From Paenibacillus alkalitolerans (lineage in GTDB: Bacteria; Bacillota; Bacilli; Paenibacillales; YIM-B00363): a stretch of 64,000 nucleotides of DNA. A model generated the notes under the pieces. It ran no database searches. It was not told the DNA's origin and saw only the letters and a list, made by a program, of their open reading frames with translations. Shown in pieces: positions 52,188-61,582 of this stretch; the first letter of the stretch is position 1; each line of letters opens with the position of its first letter. Both the position numbers and the translations under genes were made by a program. The stretch spans positions 372,001 to 436,000 of the forward strand of contig NZ_JAEMXM010000002.1 in the NCBI RefSeq assembly GCF_016482785.1, written 5' to 3'.

Positions 52188-53447
52188 ATGCCGCATTATT
52201 GTCGACTTTTTGCAATCGTACTGATGATCCTCGCTGCCGTATCGGGATGTGAACGGGGCTCGGCGGGGGAAACAAATCAGGACAAATCGCCAAGCGCAAC
52301 GCCGATCAGCGATACGTACACGCAGCAGCCGGGATCGGCGCCTTCCGGCTTTCCGGCCGAACCGGCGGTGCCTCCTCCAACGGAAGCGGTATTGACCGCT
52401 GTCGGAGACATTATGATGCATACGCCTCAGCTGCCGGGATCATACGATGCTAAAACAGGCAAATACAATTTCGACGGTTATTTCCGTCATGTCGCTCCGA
52501 TCATATCCGAAGGCGATTGGGCGATCGCCAATTTGGAAACGCCGATCGCCGGGGCAAATCGCGGGTACAAAGGATATCCCTTGTTCAACGCGCCTGACGA
52601 GCTGGCCGCCGCCCTGAAAAACGCCGGCTTCAACATCGTTACAACAGCGAACAATCATGCGTTGGACCAGGGCGCGGCGGGGGTGCTGGCCACTCTGCAA
52701 ACGGTCCGTGCGCACGGATTGGAGCCGATCGGCACGTTCGCGGATGCGGAATCGGCGGGCAAAGCGCTCGTCATGGAAAAGAGCGGCATCGTGAACGCCA
52801 TTTTGTCTTACACATACGGTACGAACGGCATTCCTATTCCGGAGGACAAGCCGTTTCTTGTATCGCTTATCGATAAAGAGAGAATGAAGGAACAGATCGC
52901 TGTCGCCCGTAGTGAAGGAGCCGATTTCGTAACCGTTGCGCTTCATTTCGGGAACGAATATCAACGCCAACCGAACGAGACCCAGCTCGATCTGGCGGAG
53001 CATTGCATTAAAGCGGGCGCGGACCTCGTACTCGGCAGCCACCCGCATGTCGTTCAGCCCTATGAACGAATCCGAACGACAGGCTATGACGGTTCGAAAC
53101 GTTCGGGTATAGCGATTTATTCAATGGGCAACTTTATTTCCAATCAATTCGGCAATTACAAGGAATTCGGCGTTATTTTCAAAATCCGAATCAAGAAGAC
53201 TTATTCGGATAGCGGTGAATCCGAAACCGAAATTACGGATGTCGAGCCTATCCCGACGTGGGTCCATAAGTATAAAAGCGGAGGCAAAGCTATGTATCGC
53301 GTACTTCCGCTTGAAACAATCACGGCCGAACTCAACGATCCGCTTATTCCGAACCGGCTCATTCCGCTGCTCGAGCAGCGCGCCGCCGAGATGAACGCTC
53401 ATCTGGAATCGCTTACCGTCCAAGCGCAGTCAGAGGCCTCGCAGTAA
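52188..53447 (+). CDS. CapA-family lipoprotein (poly-gamma-glutamate synthesis-like)
   Basis: This 419-residue protein is a predicted lipoprotein, with a signal peptide ending AVSGC (Cys21) and a Pro/Ser-rich linker. The CapA metallophosphatase-like domain has AVGDIMMHTPQ, WAIANLETPIAG, NIVTTANNHALDQGAAGV, TVALHFGNEYQ and VLGSHPHVVQPYE. CapA takes part in export or anchoring of poly-gamma-glutamate, but capBC are absent here, so another cell-surface role is possible. The ATG at 52188 is chosen because GGGAGAGGA lies 7 nt upstream. Confidence 0.9.
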   Translation: MPHYCRLFAIVLMILAAVSGCERGSAGETNQDKSPSATPISDTYTQQPGSAPSGFPAEPAVPPPTEAVLTAVGDIMMHTPQLPGSYDAKTGKYNFDGYFRHVAPIISEGDWAIANLETPIAGANRGYKGYPLFNAPDELAAALKNAGFNIVTTANNHALDQGAAGVLATLQTVRAHGLEPIGTFADAESAGKALVMEKSGIVNAILSYTYGTNGIPIPEDKPFLVSLIDKERMKEQIAVARSEGADFVTVALHFGNEYQRQPNETQLDLAEHCIKAGADLVLGSHPHVVQPYERIRTTGYDGSKRSGIAIYSMGNFISNQFGNYKEFGVIFKIRIKKTYSDSGESETEITDVEPIPTWVHKYKSGGKAMYRVLPLETITAELNDPLIPNRLIPLLEQRAAEMNAHLESLTVQAQSEASQ

Positions 53448-53451
53448 TGCG

Positions 53452-53877
53452 CTATGAGATCCGCTGATGTTCCACGTTCGTAATTTTTCCAAGCAAGTAG
53501 ACGAGCAGCTGTTGGTTATGCGAGGATATGCGGCTTAAATATTCGGTCAGGAACGTTTCGCGAATGTCGACGCCTCTCCTGCATTCATCCTTGCCTTTCT
53601 CAGTAACGTGAATCCATACGATGCGACGGTCGCGTTCGTCCCTGACGCGCTCGATCAACTCGTTCTTCTCCATCCGGTCAAGCAGCGTAGTAACGGCGGC
53701 GGGCGTCGTCGCCAAGTAATGGATCAGATCGGACGGCTTCATCCGGTCATGAGCCAATACATATTCCAATACGTTCAATTGACTTTCCGTCAGTGCAGGA
53801 TGCAATTGCGTCTCCATATGAATGTGGAGCTCTTTGCTGAGTTTGAACCACAGCTTCGCAAATTCGTTCGTGTACAT
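53452..53877 (-). CDS. MarR-family transcriptional regulator
   Basis: This 141-residue regulator has the MarR winged helix (LTESQLNVLEYVLAHDRMKP; DLIHYLATTPAAVTTLLDRM; VRDERDRRIVWIHVTEKGKD) flanked by dimerisation helices. AGGAGGGACAAGTT precedes the ATG at 53877. It is convergent with capA (4-nt gap) and stands alone; no obvious target is adjacent, so it may only control itself and distant genes. Confidence 0.93.
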   Translation of the reverse strand: MYTNEFAKLWFKLSKELHIHMETQLHPALTESQLNVLEYVLAHDRMKPSDLIHYLATTPAAVTTLLDRMEKNELIERVRDERDRRIVWIHVTEKGKDECRRGVDIRETFLTEYLSRISSHNQQLLVYLLGKITNVEHQRIS

Positions 53878-53949
53878 AACTTGTCCCTCCTGTCGGCTTT
53901 TTACAGCCAAAGTATACCATTCTCGTTCCGCCGCGGAAAGGTTTAAACT

Positions 53950-53963
53950 CTTAATATTTTAAG
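53950..53963. promoter_or_regulatory. Possible operator of the MarR-type gene
   Basis: CTTAATATTTTAAG has CTTAA/TTAAG arms 73 bp before the MarR start codon, a usual place and type for an autoregulatory site. The rest of 53964-54112 shows nothing clear. Confidence 0.35.
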
Positions 53964-54112
53964 ACATTAATCGATCATTTTTGCTTCGAAGCGACTTCAA
54001 CCGACAGCATTCCTCACCGGCGGCATACGAATCATGACGGAAACCCGAACAATGGCGAAACTTTCTTTGGTAAATCGCAGGGTGTAAGCGTGAAACCGTA
54101 CGACAGCCTTCA

Positions 54113-54153
54113 TCATGAAAAAGCGGCCAATCGGATAATTCCGAATGGCCGCT
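54113..54153 (-). terminator. Terminator of parE-parC
   Basis: On the minus strand AGCGGCCA / TGGCCGCT with inner pairs CGGA/TCCG is followed by TTTTC, 14 nt past the parC stop. Confidence 0.85.
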
Positions 54154-54167
54154 GTGCGCGCGAATGC

Positions 54168-56621
54168 TTATGAAACGATATTGCCTACATTAATTACGGC
54201 TTGAACGGTCTCGTCCTTCTCAAGCGCAACGAGAACGGCTCCGATCGAGCGAAGGTCGGAGATCGGCGGCTTCTCCGAAGAGAATGTGAGCATCCGGCCG
54301 GCCGAAGTCACCGCGGTATAAACGTTTTCTTCCCGAACGTAATGTGACGATACAAGCGCCGTACCGTTGGGCTTCACGCGTTTGCCTTCTTTAAATTCGA
54401 ACGTGGCGACGCCTTTGCCGCCGCGGCCCTGCACTTGATAATCTGCAAGTAGCGTGCGCTTGCCGTATCCCGCATCGCTGACGACCAGAACTTCCCCTTC
54501 ATCTCCGCTCACCGGCATGGCCGAAACGACTTCGTCACCCTCGCGCAATGAAATGCCGCGCACACCTGCGGCTACCCGCCCCATCGGGTTCACCTCGCCG
54601 CCGCTGAACCGTATGCTTTGACCGAGCTTCGTCACAAACAGCACGTCCGATGCACTCTCGTCGCTGCCGAGCCAGACGGTGACGACTTCGTCGCCCTTAC
54701 CGAGCTTGCAAGCCGCTATCGAAGTCGTCCGGTTCGTCGCGTATTCTTTCAGCTCCGTCCGCTTCACCTGACCGCGTTTCGTTACAAATATAAGCGATTT
54801 GCCCGGCTCTTGAATGTCCTTCACCGGTATGACGCTGATCACCCGATCCTCTTTCGGAATCGGAATGACGTTCACCAGCGCCGTCCCCGTATCCTTCCAC
54901 TTATACTCGGGAATCGCGTGAACCGGCAGCAGGAAATACTGTCCTTTCTCCGTAAACAGCAGAAGGCTGTCTATCGTGTTCACTTCAAGCAGATTCCGGA
55001 CGAAGTCGCCTTCCTTCAAGCCGGTCGATTCGATTTCGCCGCCCGAGCGGGTAAACGACAGTTTGCTTGTTCGTTTGATGTACCCGTCCTCGGACAACGT
55101 GACGAGCACGTCCTCCGGCGTCACCATTACTTCCACGGCCACTTTCAGCTCTTCCACTTCGTCTTGGATTTCGCTTCGGCGGTCCAAGCCGAACCGGCCG
55201 CGAATTTCGGAGAGCTCGTCCTTAATGACGGCAAACAGCTTTCGCTCGCTGCCCAAGATTCCCTTTAGGTAACTTATCAATTTCTGCACGTCTTTCAATT
55301 CTTTCTCGATCGACGTAATCTCCAAGTTCGTCAATCTGTACAGCTGCAGCGTCAATATGGAGTCCGCTTGGCGTTCCGTAAAGCCGAATTCCGACATCAA
55401 GTTGTTTTGGGCGTCCTGCCGGTTTTTGGATCGCCGGATCGTCGCGACTACCTCATCGAGGATGGAAAGCGCCTTCGCCAAACCTTCCAGCACGTGCGCG
55501 CGGTCTTCCGCTTTCTCCAATTCGTATCTGGAGCGGCGGGTAACGACGTCCTTCTGGTGCTCCACGTAAGCGACGAGCATATCTTTGAGCCCGAGCTGGC
55601 GCGGCGTCTTATTGACAATGGCCACCATATTGAAATTGTACGCAATTTGCAGATCCGTCTTCTTCAACAAATAGGTCAAAATGCCTTGCGCATCCGCATC
55701 CTTCTTCAGTTCCACCACGATGCGCAGCCCGTTGCGGCCGCTCTCGTCCCGCACTTCCGCGATGCCCTCGACCTTCTTCTCCAGACGCACCGTTTCCATC
55801 GCCGTAACGAGCTTCGCTTTGACGACCCCGTAAGGTATTTGCGTAATGACAATCTGCTGCCTGCCTCCGCGCATGTCTTCGATGGCGGTCCGGGCGCGGA
55901 CATATACGCGGCCTTTGCCGGTGGAGTACGCTTCGCGAATGCCGTCGGTTCCCATCACAATGCCTCCGGTCGGGAAATCCGGCCCTCGTACGACGCCCAT
56001 CAATTCCTCCAGCGTGACGAACGGATCGTCGATGATCCGGATGCAAGCGTCTATCACTTCCCGCAAGTTGTGGGTCGGAATTTCCGTCGCAAAGCCGGAC
56101 GAGATGCCGCTCACCCCGTTGACGAGCAGGTTCGGGAATCGCGAGGGCAGCACCGAAGGCTCCTTCGTCGTATTATCGAAGTTGTCGCGGAACAACACGG
56201 TCCGCTTGTCGATATCGCGAAGCAGCTCCATCGCGATTTGCGACAACCGCGCTTCGGTATAGCGCATCGCTGCGGCGGGATCGTCGTCTTGCGAGCCCCA
56301 GTTGCCGTGTCCGTCGATGAGCGGATGAGCCATCTTCCATGGCTGCGCCATCCGTACCATGCCCTCATAGATGGAGCTGTCGCCGTGAGGATGGAAGTTG
56401 CCCATGACGTCGCCCACCGTCTTCGCCGATTTGCGGTAAGGCTTGTCCGGCGTGTTACCCGCTTCGTACATCGCGTAAAGTATTCTGCGCTGAACGGGCT
56501 TCAAGCCGTCCCGAACGTCGGGTATCGCCCGGTCTTGAATAATATATTTCGAATAGCGCCCGAACCGGTCGCCGACGATTTCTTCCAGGACAACCGGCAA
56601 AAAGTTTTCCAGCGTACTCAC
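54168..56621 (-). CDS. parC: DNA topoisomerase IV subunit A (ParC)
   Basis: ParC is the breakage-reunion subunit of topoisomerase IV, which unlinks daughter chromosomes. The 817-residue protein has a 5Y-CAP core with catalytic Tyr121 ([11 protein letters not shown]) and quinolone-region residues Ser82 and Glu86 ([13 protein letters not shown]), both in the sensitive state. The C-terminal pinwheel contains VQGRGGKGV (730-738), close to a GyrA box. It starts with GTG 9 nt past the parE stop. Comparison with remembered B. subtilis ParC and pairing with parE support ParC over GyrA. Confidence 0.95.
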   Translation of the reverse strand: MSTLENFLPVVLEEIVGDRFGRYSKYIIQDRAIPDVRDGLKPVQRRILYAMYEAGNTPDKPYRKSAKTVGDVMGNFHPHGDSSIYEGMVRMAQPWKMAHPLIDGHGNWGSQDDDPAAAMRYTEARLSQIAMELLRDIDKRTVLFRDNFDNTTKEPSVLPSRFPNLLVNGVSGISSGFATEIPTHNLREVIDACIRIIDDPFVTLEELMGVVRGPDFPTGGIVMGTDGIREAYSTGKGRVYVRARTAIEDMRGGRQQIVITQIPYGVVKAKLVTAMETVRLEKKVEGIAEVRDESGRNGLRIVVELKKDADAQGILTYLLKKTDLQIAYNFNMVAIVNKTPRQLGLKDMLVAYVEHQKDVVTRRSRYELEKAEDRAHVLEGLAKALSILDEVVATIRRSKNRQDAQNNLMSEFGFTERQADSILTLQLYRLTNLEITSIEKELKDVQKLISYLKGILGSERKLFAVIKDELSEIRGRFGLDRRSEIQDEVEELKVAVEVMVTPEDVLVTLSEDGYIKRTSKLSFTRSGGEIESTGLKEGDFVRNLLEVNTIDSLLLFTEKGQYFLLPVHAIPEYKWKDTGTALVNVIPIPKEDRVISVIPVKDIQEPGKSLIFVTKRGQVKRTELKEYATNRTTSIAACKLGKGDEVVTVWLGSDESASDVLFVTKLGQSIRFSGGEVNPMGRVAAGVRGISLREGDEVVSAMPVSGDEGEVLVVSDAGYGKRTLLADYQVQGRGGKGVATFEFKEGKRVKPNGTALVSSHYVREENVYTAVTSAGRMLTFSSEKPPISDLRSIGAVLVALEKDETVQAVINVGNIVS

Positions 56622-56630
56622 AGCATCACC

Positions 56631-58616
56631 CTATTCTTCAAACTCCGTAAAGTCTACATTCTCGATAATCCAACGTTTCCGCGGATCGACCTTATCGCCC
56701 ATCAGCGTGGAGACGCGGCGTTCGGCCTTGGCCGCATCCTCGATCTGAACTTTATACAGCACTCGCGACTCCGGATCCATCGTCGTCTCCCACAACTGAT
56801 CCGGATTCATCTCTCCGAGTCCTTTATAACGCTGCAGCTCCAACCCTTTGCCGCCGAACTCCTTCGTTACGGAGGCCAGCTCGTCGTCCGTATACACGTA
56901 ACGCATCATTTGCGACCTTCCGCCTTTCTTGACGACTTTATACAACGGCGGCCGTGCGATATAAATCATGCCCGTATCGATCAACGGTTTCATATAACGG
57001 TAGAAGAACGTCAGCAGCAGCACTTGAATGTGCGCTCCGTCCGTGTCGGCGTCCGTCATGATGATGATTTTACCGTAGTTCGATTCTTCCGTCTCGAATT
57101 CCGATCCGACACCCGCGCCGATCGCCGCAATAATCATCCGGTATTCTTCGTTCTTCAATATATCGGCAAGCTTCGCTTTCTCCGGATTCATCGGTTTCCC
57201 ACGCAAAGGCAAGATCGCCTGGTGGCGCGGATCGCGTCCCTGTTTTGCGGAGCCTCCGGCGGAGTCGCCCTCGACGATGAACAGCTCGTTGCGCATGAAA
57301 TCTTTCGATTGCGCCGGCGTCAATTTACCGCCCAAGTTCGTACCTTCGCCTCTGCCTTTCTTTCCGCTTCGAACTTCTTCGCGCGCCTTTCGCGCCGCTT
57401 CCCGCGCCCTCGCCGCTTGGACCGCTTTCTTGACGAGCATCTGGGCGACCTGCGGGTTCTCCTCCAGGAAGACGGACATCTTGTCTGCGACAATGCCGTC
57501 TACCGCTCCGCGCGCCGACGAGCTCCCGAGCTGGTCTTTCGTCTGACCGACGAATTCGACTTCGCTCATCTTTACGTTAATGACGCACATCATGCCTTCG
57601 CGCAAATCGGCGCCTTCCAAGTTTTTATCCTTCTCTTTCAGAAGGCCGGCTTTCCTGGCGTAGTCGTTCATAACACGGGTGTATGCCGTCTTAAAACCGG
57701 TTTCGTGTGTGCCGCCCCCGCGCGTCGGAATGGAGTTGACGAACGAAGCGATCGTTTCCGTATAACCGTCGTTATACTGAAATGCCACCTCCACCTCGAT
57801 CTCGTCTTTCTCTCCGTAGAAATGAATGCATTCGTGCAGAACGGTCTTGTTTTCGTTCAAATATTCCACGAATTGCATCGCGCCTCCGGCATATTCGAAG
57901 ACGTCCTCTTCGCCCGAACGACCGTCCCGCAGCTCGATGCGAAGACCCGAGTTCAAGAACGCCAACTCTTGAAGCCGCTCCTGCAGCGTATCGTAGTTAA
58001 CGGCCACGTTGCCATGGAACACACGGGCATCCGGTTTGAACGTCACCTTCGTGCCTGTCCGTTTCGTATTTCCGGTCACCTCGAGCCCGGTTACCGGTTC
58101 GCCCACATGTTCCTTTCCTGCCGAATCCACCCAATATTCGAACCGCTGCTTATGTATTTTTCCGTCGCGGTAAATTTCAACTTCCAGCCATTCGGATAAG
58201 GCGTTCGTCACCGATGCGCCGACCCCGTGCAGACCGCCGGACTTCTTGTAGCCTCCGCCTCCGAATTTTCCGCCTGCATGAAGCACCGTAAATACGACTT
58301 GCGGTGTCGGAACGCCCGTCTTATGCATGCCCGTCGGGATGCCGCGGCCGTTGTCCTCCACAGTGATCGAGTTGTCTTTATGAATCGTTACCGCAATGCG
58401 GTTGCAAACTTTCGCCAAATGCTCGTCCACTGCGTTGTCTACGATTTCCCAGAGCAAGTGGTGCAGACCGGAGGCGCTTGTGCTTCCGATATACATGCCG
58501 GGCCGTTTCCGTACCGCGGTTAAGCCTTCCAGCACTTGAATGTCGTCCGCGTCGTAGCCTGCCGAGCCGTTGGGGCCGGCGGCTGCGTCCGCAAATAAAT
58601 CGATTTGTTCGGCCAT
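56631..58616 (-). CDS. parE: DNA topoisomerase IV subunit B (ParE)
   Basis: ParE is the ATPase subunit. The 661-residue protein has the GHKL ATP site (RKRPGMYIGS; EIVDNAVDEHLA; VEDNGRGIPTGMH; GGLHGVGASVTNALS), transducer region (GTKVTFKPDA) and TOPRIM domain (LFIVEGDSAGGSAKQGRD; IIMTDADTDGAHIQVLLLTF), ending RKRWIIENVDFTEF, typical of ParE. GTTAGGAGGATCGGC precedes the ATG. Forms an operon with parC. Confidence 0.96.
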   Translation of the reverse strand: MAEQIDLFADAAAGPNGSAGYDADDIQVLEGLTAVRKRPGMYIGSTSASGLHHLLWEIVDNAVDEHLAKVCNRIAVTIHKDNSITVEDNGRGIPTGMHKTGVPTPQVVFTVLHAGGKFGGGGYKKSGGLHGVGASVTNALSEWLEVEIYRDGKIHKQRFEYWVDSAGKEHVGEPVTGLEVTGNTKRTGTKVTFKPDARVFHGNVAVNYDTLQERLQELAFLNSGLRIELRDGRSGEEDVFEYAGGAMQFVEYLNENKTVLHECIHFYGEKDEIEVEVAFQYNDGYTETIASFVNSIPTRGGGTHETGFKTAYTRVMNDYARKAGLLKEKDKNLEGADLREGMMCVINVKMSEVEFVGQTKDQLGSSSARGAVDGIVADKMSVFLEENPQVAQMLVKKAVQAARAREAARKAREEVRSGKKGRGEGTNLGGKLTPAQSKDFMRNELFIVEGDSAGGSAKQGRDPRHQAILPLRGKPMNPEKAKLADILKNEEYRMIIAAIGAGVGSEFETEESNYGKIIIMTDADTDGAHIQVLLLTFFYRYMKPLIDTGMIYIARPPLYKVVKKGGRSQMMRYVYTDDELASVTKEFGGKGLELQRYKGLGEMNPDQLWETTMDPESRVLYKVQIEDAAKAERRVSTLMGDKVDPRKRWIIENVDFTEFEE

Positions 58617-58658
58617 GCCGATCCTCCTAACTTCCTACGAAAACAATACTGCCTTATT

Positions 58659-59660
58659 TTAGTTCATAACGTCCCTTCTCGTAAACACTGCATATGAAAC
58701 AACAAGCGAACCCAAAGCCGTAAGAGAAAGAATTCCAAGGGAGAACGGCAGCGTCATCCCCGGAATCGGCGGCGATTGACCCGCCAAATAAACGACAGTA
58801 TCCAGATTGACCATGAAGAAATACTTCGCGCTCTCCCAGTCCGACGCCATGTTTGACAAAATCGTTCCGGCAATAAGCAGCGCGAGCATCGTTCCCATCC
58901 CCGCAGCGGTGCTGCGCACAAGCACCGAAATCATCATGCTCAGCACGGCGACCGTCATGCAGGAGAACCAGGCAAGCCCGAGCACCATCAGCAAATATTG
59001 CCATTGTTCAATCATGTGCACGTTGGACGTATCCACCGCGGAGCCGGCAACCGCAAATCCGGTCAGCACGGGAGCTCTCCATCCCGAATATCCCAGAACG
59101 GCGCCCGAAATGACGTATGCAAGCGCCGCAGTACACATAACGGTCAACGAGACATATAACGTCAATGCGACATATTTGCTTGTAAGAACTTTCCAACGGC
59201 GCACCGGTCTGGTCAGAAGCAGCTTGATCGTCCCTTGGGAATGCTCGGAGGAGACGAGGTCCGCCGCAATGACCATCACCATGAGCGGCAGAAACAAGCT
59301 GACCGAATTGATCGTAAACTCTCTCGCAAATGTGACGCCGTCTGCGGAAGCCGGGTCGATATTGTGATTGATATAATATTGCAGTCTCTGAATCTCAACA
59401 CGATACCATTTTTTCCACTCCTCAGGCAAACGCGTTGAAGAGATCCGCGACTTATAATCGTTAATTTGCGTCTCCGCTTCAATCCGCCAATCGTTCGTTC
59501 CGGTTTGTTTGCGAAAGTTTTCGGCCATCATGACTTGCGCGTAAGTAAATATGGGAATAAGAGCCGCCAGAATAAGCAGGATGACAAAAAAACGTTTCTT
59601 CTTCCAAATCTTCACGGTCTCGTTGCGCACTAACGGCAGCAAGCTATTCAATGCGTTCAC
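58659..59660 (-). CDS. ABC-2 type transporter permease
   Basis: This 333-residue membrane protein has an N-terminal helix (FFVILLILAALIPIFTYAQV), a large external loop (about 45-115), then five more helices. It contains SSEHSQGTIKLLLTRPVRRW, the usual ABC-2 permease signature after the second helix. Together with the overlapping ATPase gene upstream it forms an exporter of the bacitracin/lantibiotic-type or NatB-type class; the cargo cannot be told. Stop lies 42 nt before parE. Confidence 0.9.
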   Translation of the reverse strand: MNALNSLLPLVRNETVKIWKKKRFFVILLILAALIPIFTYAQVMMAENFRKQTGTNDWRIEAETQINDYKSRISSTRLPEEWKKWYRVEIQRLQYYINHNIDPASADGVTFAREFTINSVSLFLPLMVMVIAADLVSSEHSQGTIKLLLTRPVRRWKVLTSKYVALTLYVSLTVMCTAALAYVISGAVLGYSGWRAPVLTGFAVAGSAVDTSNVHMIEQWQYLLMVLGLAWFSCMTVAVLSMMISVLVRSTAAGMGTMLALLIAGTILSNMASDWESAKYFFMVNLDTVVYLAGQSPPIPGMTLPFSLGILSLTALGSLVVSYAVFTRRDVMN

Positions 59661-60588
59661 CCTCCGTCAGCTCAAGAAACAAATCCTCCAGCGCCGGCTG
59701 ATTGAGCTCGATTCCTTTCACAAGGACGCCGGATTCCACAAGCAGCCGGTTGCAATCGGCAATGCGGTGCTCTTCCATCTTCGCGATCAATGTCCGTCCG
59801 TCGGACGATAAGACCGCGTCGATCCCCTCCGCACGTTCCAATATACTCAATCCTTTGTCCGGCGGCTCCACAAACCAATGCACCGTCTGCTTCTGCTTGT
59901 CAAGGAGCGTTTCGACGCTGCCGACCGACAGCACCTGTCCTTGCGAAATAATGGCGACGCGGTCGCACATGAGCTGAATTTCACTCAGCAAATGGCTGGA
60001 AACGAATACGCTCATCCCCTGTTGCGCCAAGCCGCGAATAAATTGACGCAGCTCCTTGATGCCCTGCGGATCCAACCCGTTCGTGGGCTCGTCCAAAATA
60101 AGCAGGCTCGGCCTTCCGAGCAGCGCTTGCGCAATGCCCAACCGTTGGCGCATGCCCAAGGAATAAGTTTTCACTTTATCGTGTATACGCTTGCCCATGC
60201 CGACAATGTCCGCCGCTTCGCGTATTCTCGCATCGTCCGTCCCGGGCAGCATCGCCGCAAAATGTTCGAGATTTTCCCACCCGGTCAAATACGGATACAG
60301 CTCCGGATTTTCCACAATGCAGCCGACATGCCGAAGCGCTTCGTCATGATGCTTGCGGATGTCGTGGCCGCAAATAATCACTTTGCCCCCGGTTGGCCGA
60401 ATGAGGTCTACGAGCATGCGGATCGTTGTCGTCTTTCCGGAACCGTTCGGCCCGAGAAACCCGAACACTTCGCCTTCATATACGTCGAAAGAGACGCCTT
60501 TAATGATCTGTTTCCCGCCGATCGTTTTTTTCACATCTTGGACGGACAATACGATATTCCGGTTATTCGCTGTTGTCGCAGCTCTCAC
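59644..60588 (-). CDS. ABC transporter ATPase of an ABC-2 exporter
   Basis: This 314-residue ATPase has Walker A GPNGSGKTTTIRML (about 46-59), signature YSLGMRQRLGIAQALLG, Walker B SLLILDEPTNGLDPQG and switch His in VFVSSHLLSEI. The start is GTG at 60588 with AAAGGGGGATCGAT directly upstream; longer readings run into the SGNH hydrolase gene. Overlaps the permease by 17 nt. A 55-nt leader with a CAACC/GGTTG hairpin precedes it. Confidence 0.93.
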   Translation of the reverse strand: MRAATTANNRNIVLSVQDVKKTIGGKQIIKGVSFDVYEGEVFGFLGPNGSGKTTTIRMLVDLIRPTGGKVIICGHDIRKHHDEALRHVGCIVENPELYPYLTGWENLEHFAAMLPGTDDARIREAADIVGMGKRIHDKVKTYSLGMRQRLGIAQALLGRPSLLILDEPTNGLDPQGIKELRQFIRGLAQQGMSVFVSSHLLSEIQLMCDRVAIISQGQVLSVGSVETLLDKQKQTVHWFVEPPDKGLSILERAEGIDAVLSSDGRTLIAKMEEHRIADCNRLLVESGVLVKGIELNQPALEDLFLELTEGERIE

Positions 60589-60643
60589 ATCGATCCCCCT
60601 TTGCTCGCATGTATTCGTTATCGCGGACAACCCTCCGGTTGTC
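60589..60643 (-). repeat. 5' leader hairpin, copy A (ABC exporter)
   Basis: On the minus strand GACAACC-GGAG-GGTTGTC is followed by CGCG, about 20 variable nt, and GAGCAAAGGGGGATCG just before the start. It closely matches copy B at 61418-61469. Confidence 0.6.
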
Positions 60644-60646
60644 TCG

Positions 60647-61417
60647 TTACTCCAGCAGCATCGCGAGCCGTTGCGCGATTCGGGCGTAACCTTCCCCGTT
60701 CGGATGGTAATCGTCGGATGACAGAAACCGGGATACGCCGTTTTCAAACAAATCGAATGTCGGAACGAACGTAACGCCTTCCATTCGTTCGGCCAAGCGG
60801 AACACCTCCGTGTTCCAATCCTGAACAGTCAGCGAAGCTTCCTTGAATTGAGGCAGCTCTATGAAGGGATTGTAGAGGCCAATGTAGTACACCTTTGCAT
60901 TATTGTTTATTTCTTTTATTTTTACCAAAATTTCACGAATATTCGTTAGAGCGTCCGGAAACCTGTCGCGGATCGCTTCCAGATCGACCTCATCCCCGAG
61001 ACGGAACAGGTCGTTTCCGCCCGCTGTCATGACAATGACGTCCGCCTGCCCGATCGATTCCCGAATCCCCTTACGGCTTTCGATTTCAGCCAGCACTTGG
61101 GACGTCGTATATCCGTTCTGCGCAAAGTTGCCCAACACGTATACGGGCACGTCCAACCGTTCGTCCAGCAGCTCCTTCATACCCGTCACATAGCCCTTGC
61201 CCGTCTCGTCTCCGGTTCCGGCCGTCAGGGAATCTCCGATGGCGACAATGTTCAGACGCTCCAATTGCCGATCGGGCGGCTTCGGCGCATCGGCGACAGA
61301 CTCCAAATTGCCGCCCTGGGGATACATAACGGTGCGGACGGCGTAACCGAAACCGAACAATAAAACTACCGTGCAAACGGCGGAAACGATCCCGACCGCT
61401 CTCCACAAGACGCGCAT
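60647..61417 (-). CDS. SGNH/GDSL-family hydrolase, membrane-anchored or secreted
   Basis: This 256-residue protein has an N-terminal membrane/signal segment (about 5-29; VGIVSAVCTVVLLFGFGYAV), then an SGNH hydrolase: block I IVAIGDSLTAGTGD (nucleophile Ser), block II Gly in LGNFAQNGYTT, block III VIVMTAGGNDLF and block V SSDDYHPNGEGYA (Asp, His). Resembles B. subtilis YpmR-type lipases/esterases. ATG at 61417 follows CAAGGGGGATCGCC. The exporter ATPase gene starts 58 nt downstream. Confidence 0.9.
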   Translation of the reverse strand: MRVLWRAVGIVSAVCTVVLLFGFGYAVRTVMYPQGGNLESVADAPKPPDRQLERLNIVAIGDSLTAGTGDETGKGYVTGMKELLDERLDVPVYVLGNFAQNGYTTSQVLAEIESRKGIRESIGQADVIVMTAGGNDLFRLGDEVDLEAIRDRFPDALTNIREILVKIKEINNNAKVYYIGLYNPFIELPQFKEASLTVQDWNTEVFRLAERMEGVTFVPTFDLFENGVSRFLSSDDYHPNGEGYARIAQRLAMLLE

Positions 61418-61469
61418 GGCGATCCCCCTTGCTCCATATTCTTGGAAACCGCGGACAACCTTTCGGTTG
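61418..61469 (-). repeat. 5' leader hairpin, copy B (SGNH hydrolase)
   Basis: On the minus strand CAACC-GAAA-GGTTG is followed by TCCGCGG, about 18 nt and GAGCAAGGGGGATCG just before the start codon, as in copy A. Confidence 0.6.
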
Positions 61470-61517
61470 ATTCCTCTATTCAAGAGTAAGCAATTTCCGG
61501 GACGTTTTCAAATCAGG

Positions 61518-61564
61518 CAAAAAAAAAGAGGCGCGATCCGCAGCATTTCGAATCGCCCTCTTTT
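61518..61564 (-). terminator. Terminator of the polysaccharide deacetylase gene
   Basis: On the minus strand AAGAGGGCGATTCG and CGGATCGCGCCTCTT form a stem with a few mismatches, followed by nine T. Confidence 0.8.
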
Positions 61565-61582
61565 CGTTTCACGGCATACACG

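Noticed and set aside
55368-58199. Very long plus-strand reading frame (943 codons) opposite parC-parE
   Set aside because: It lies wholly antisense to two clearly conserved topoisomerase genes, its translation is rich in Arg and His with no recognisable domain, and long antisense frames are common opposite GC-biased codons.
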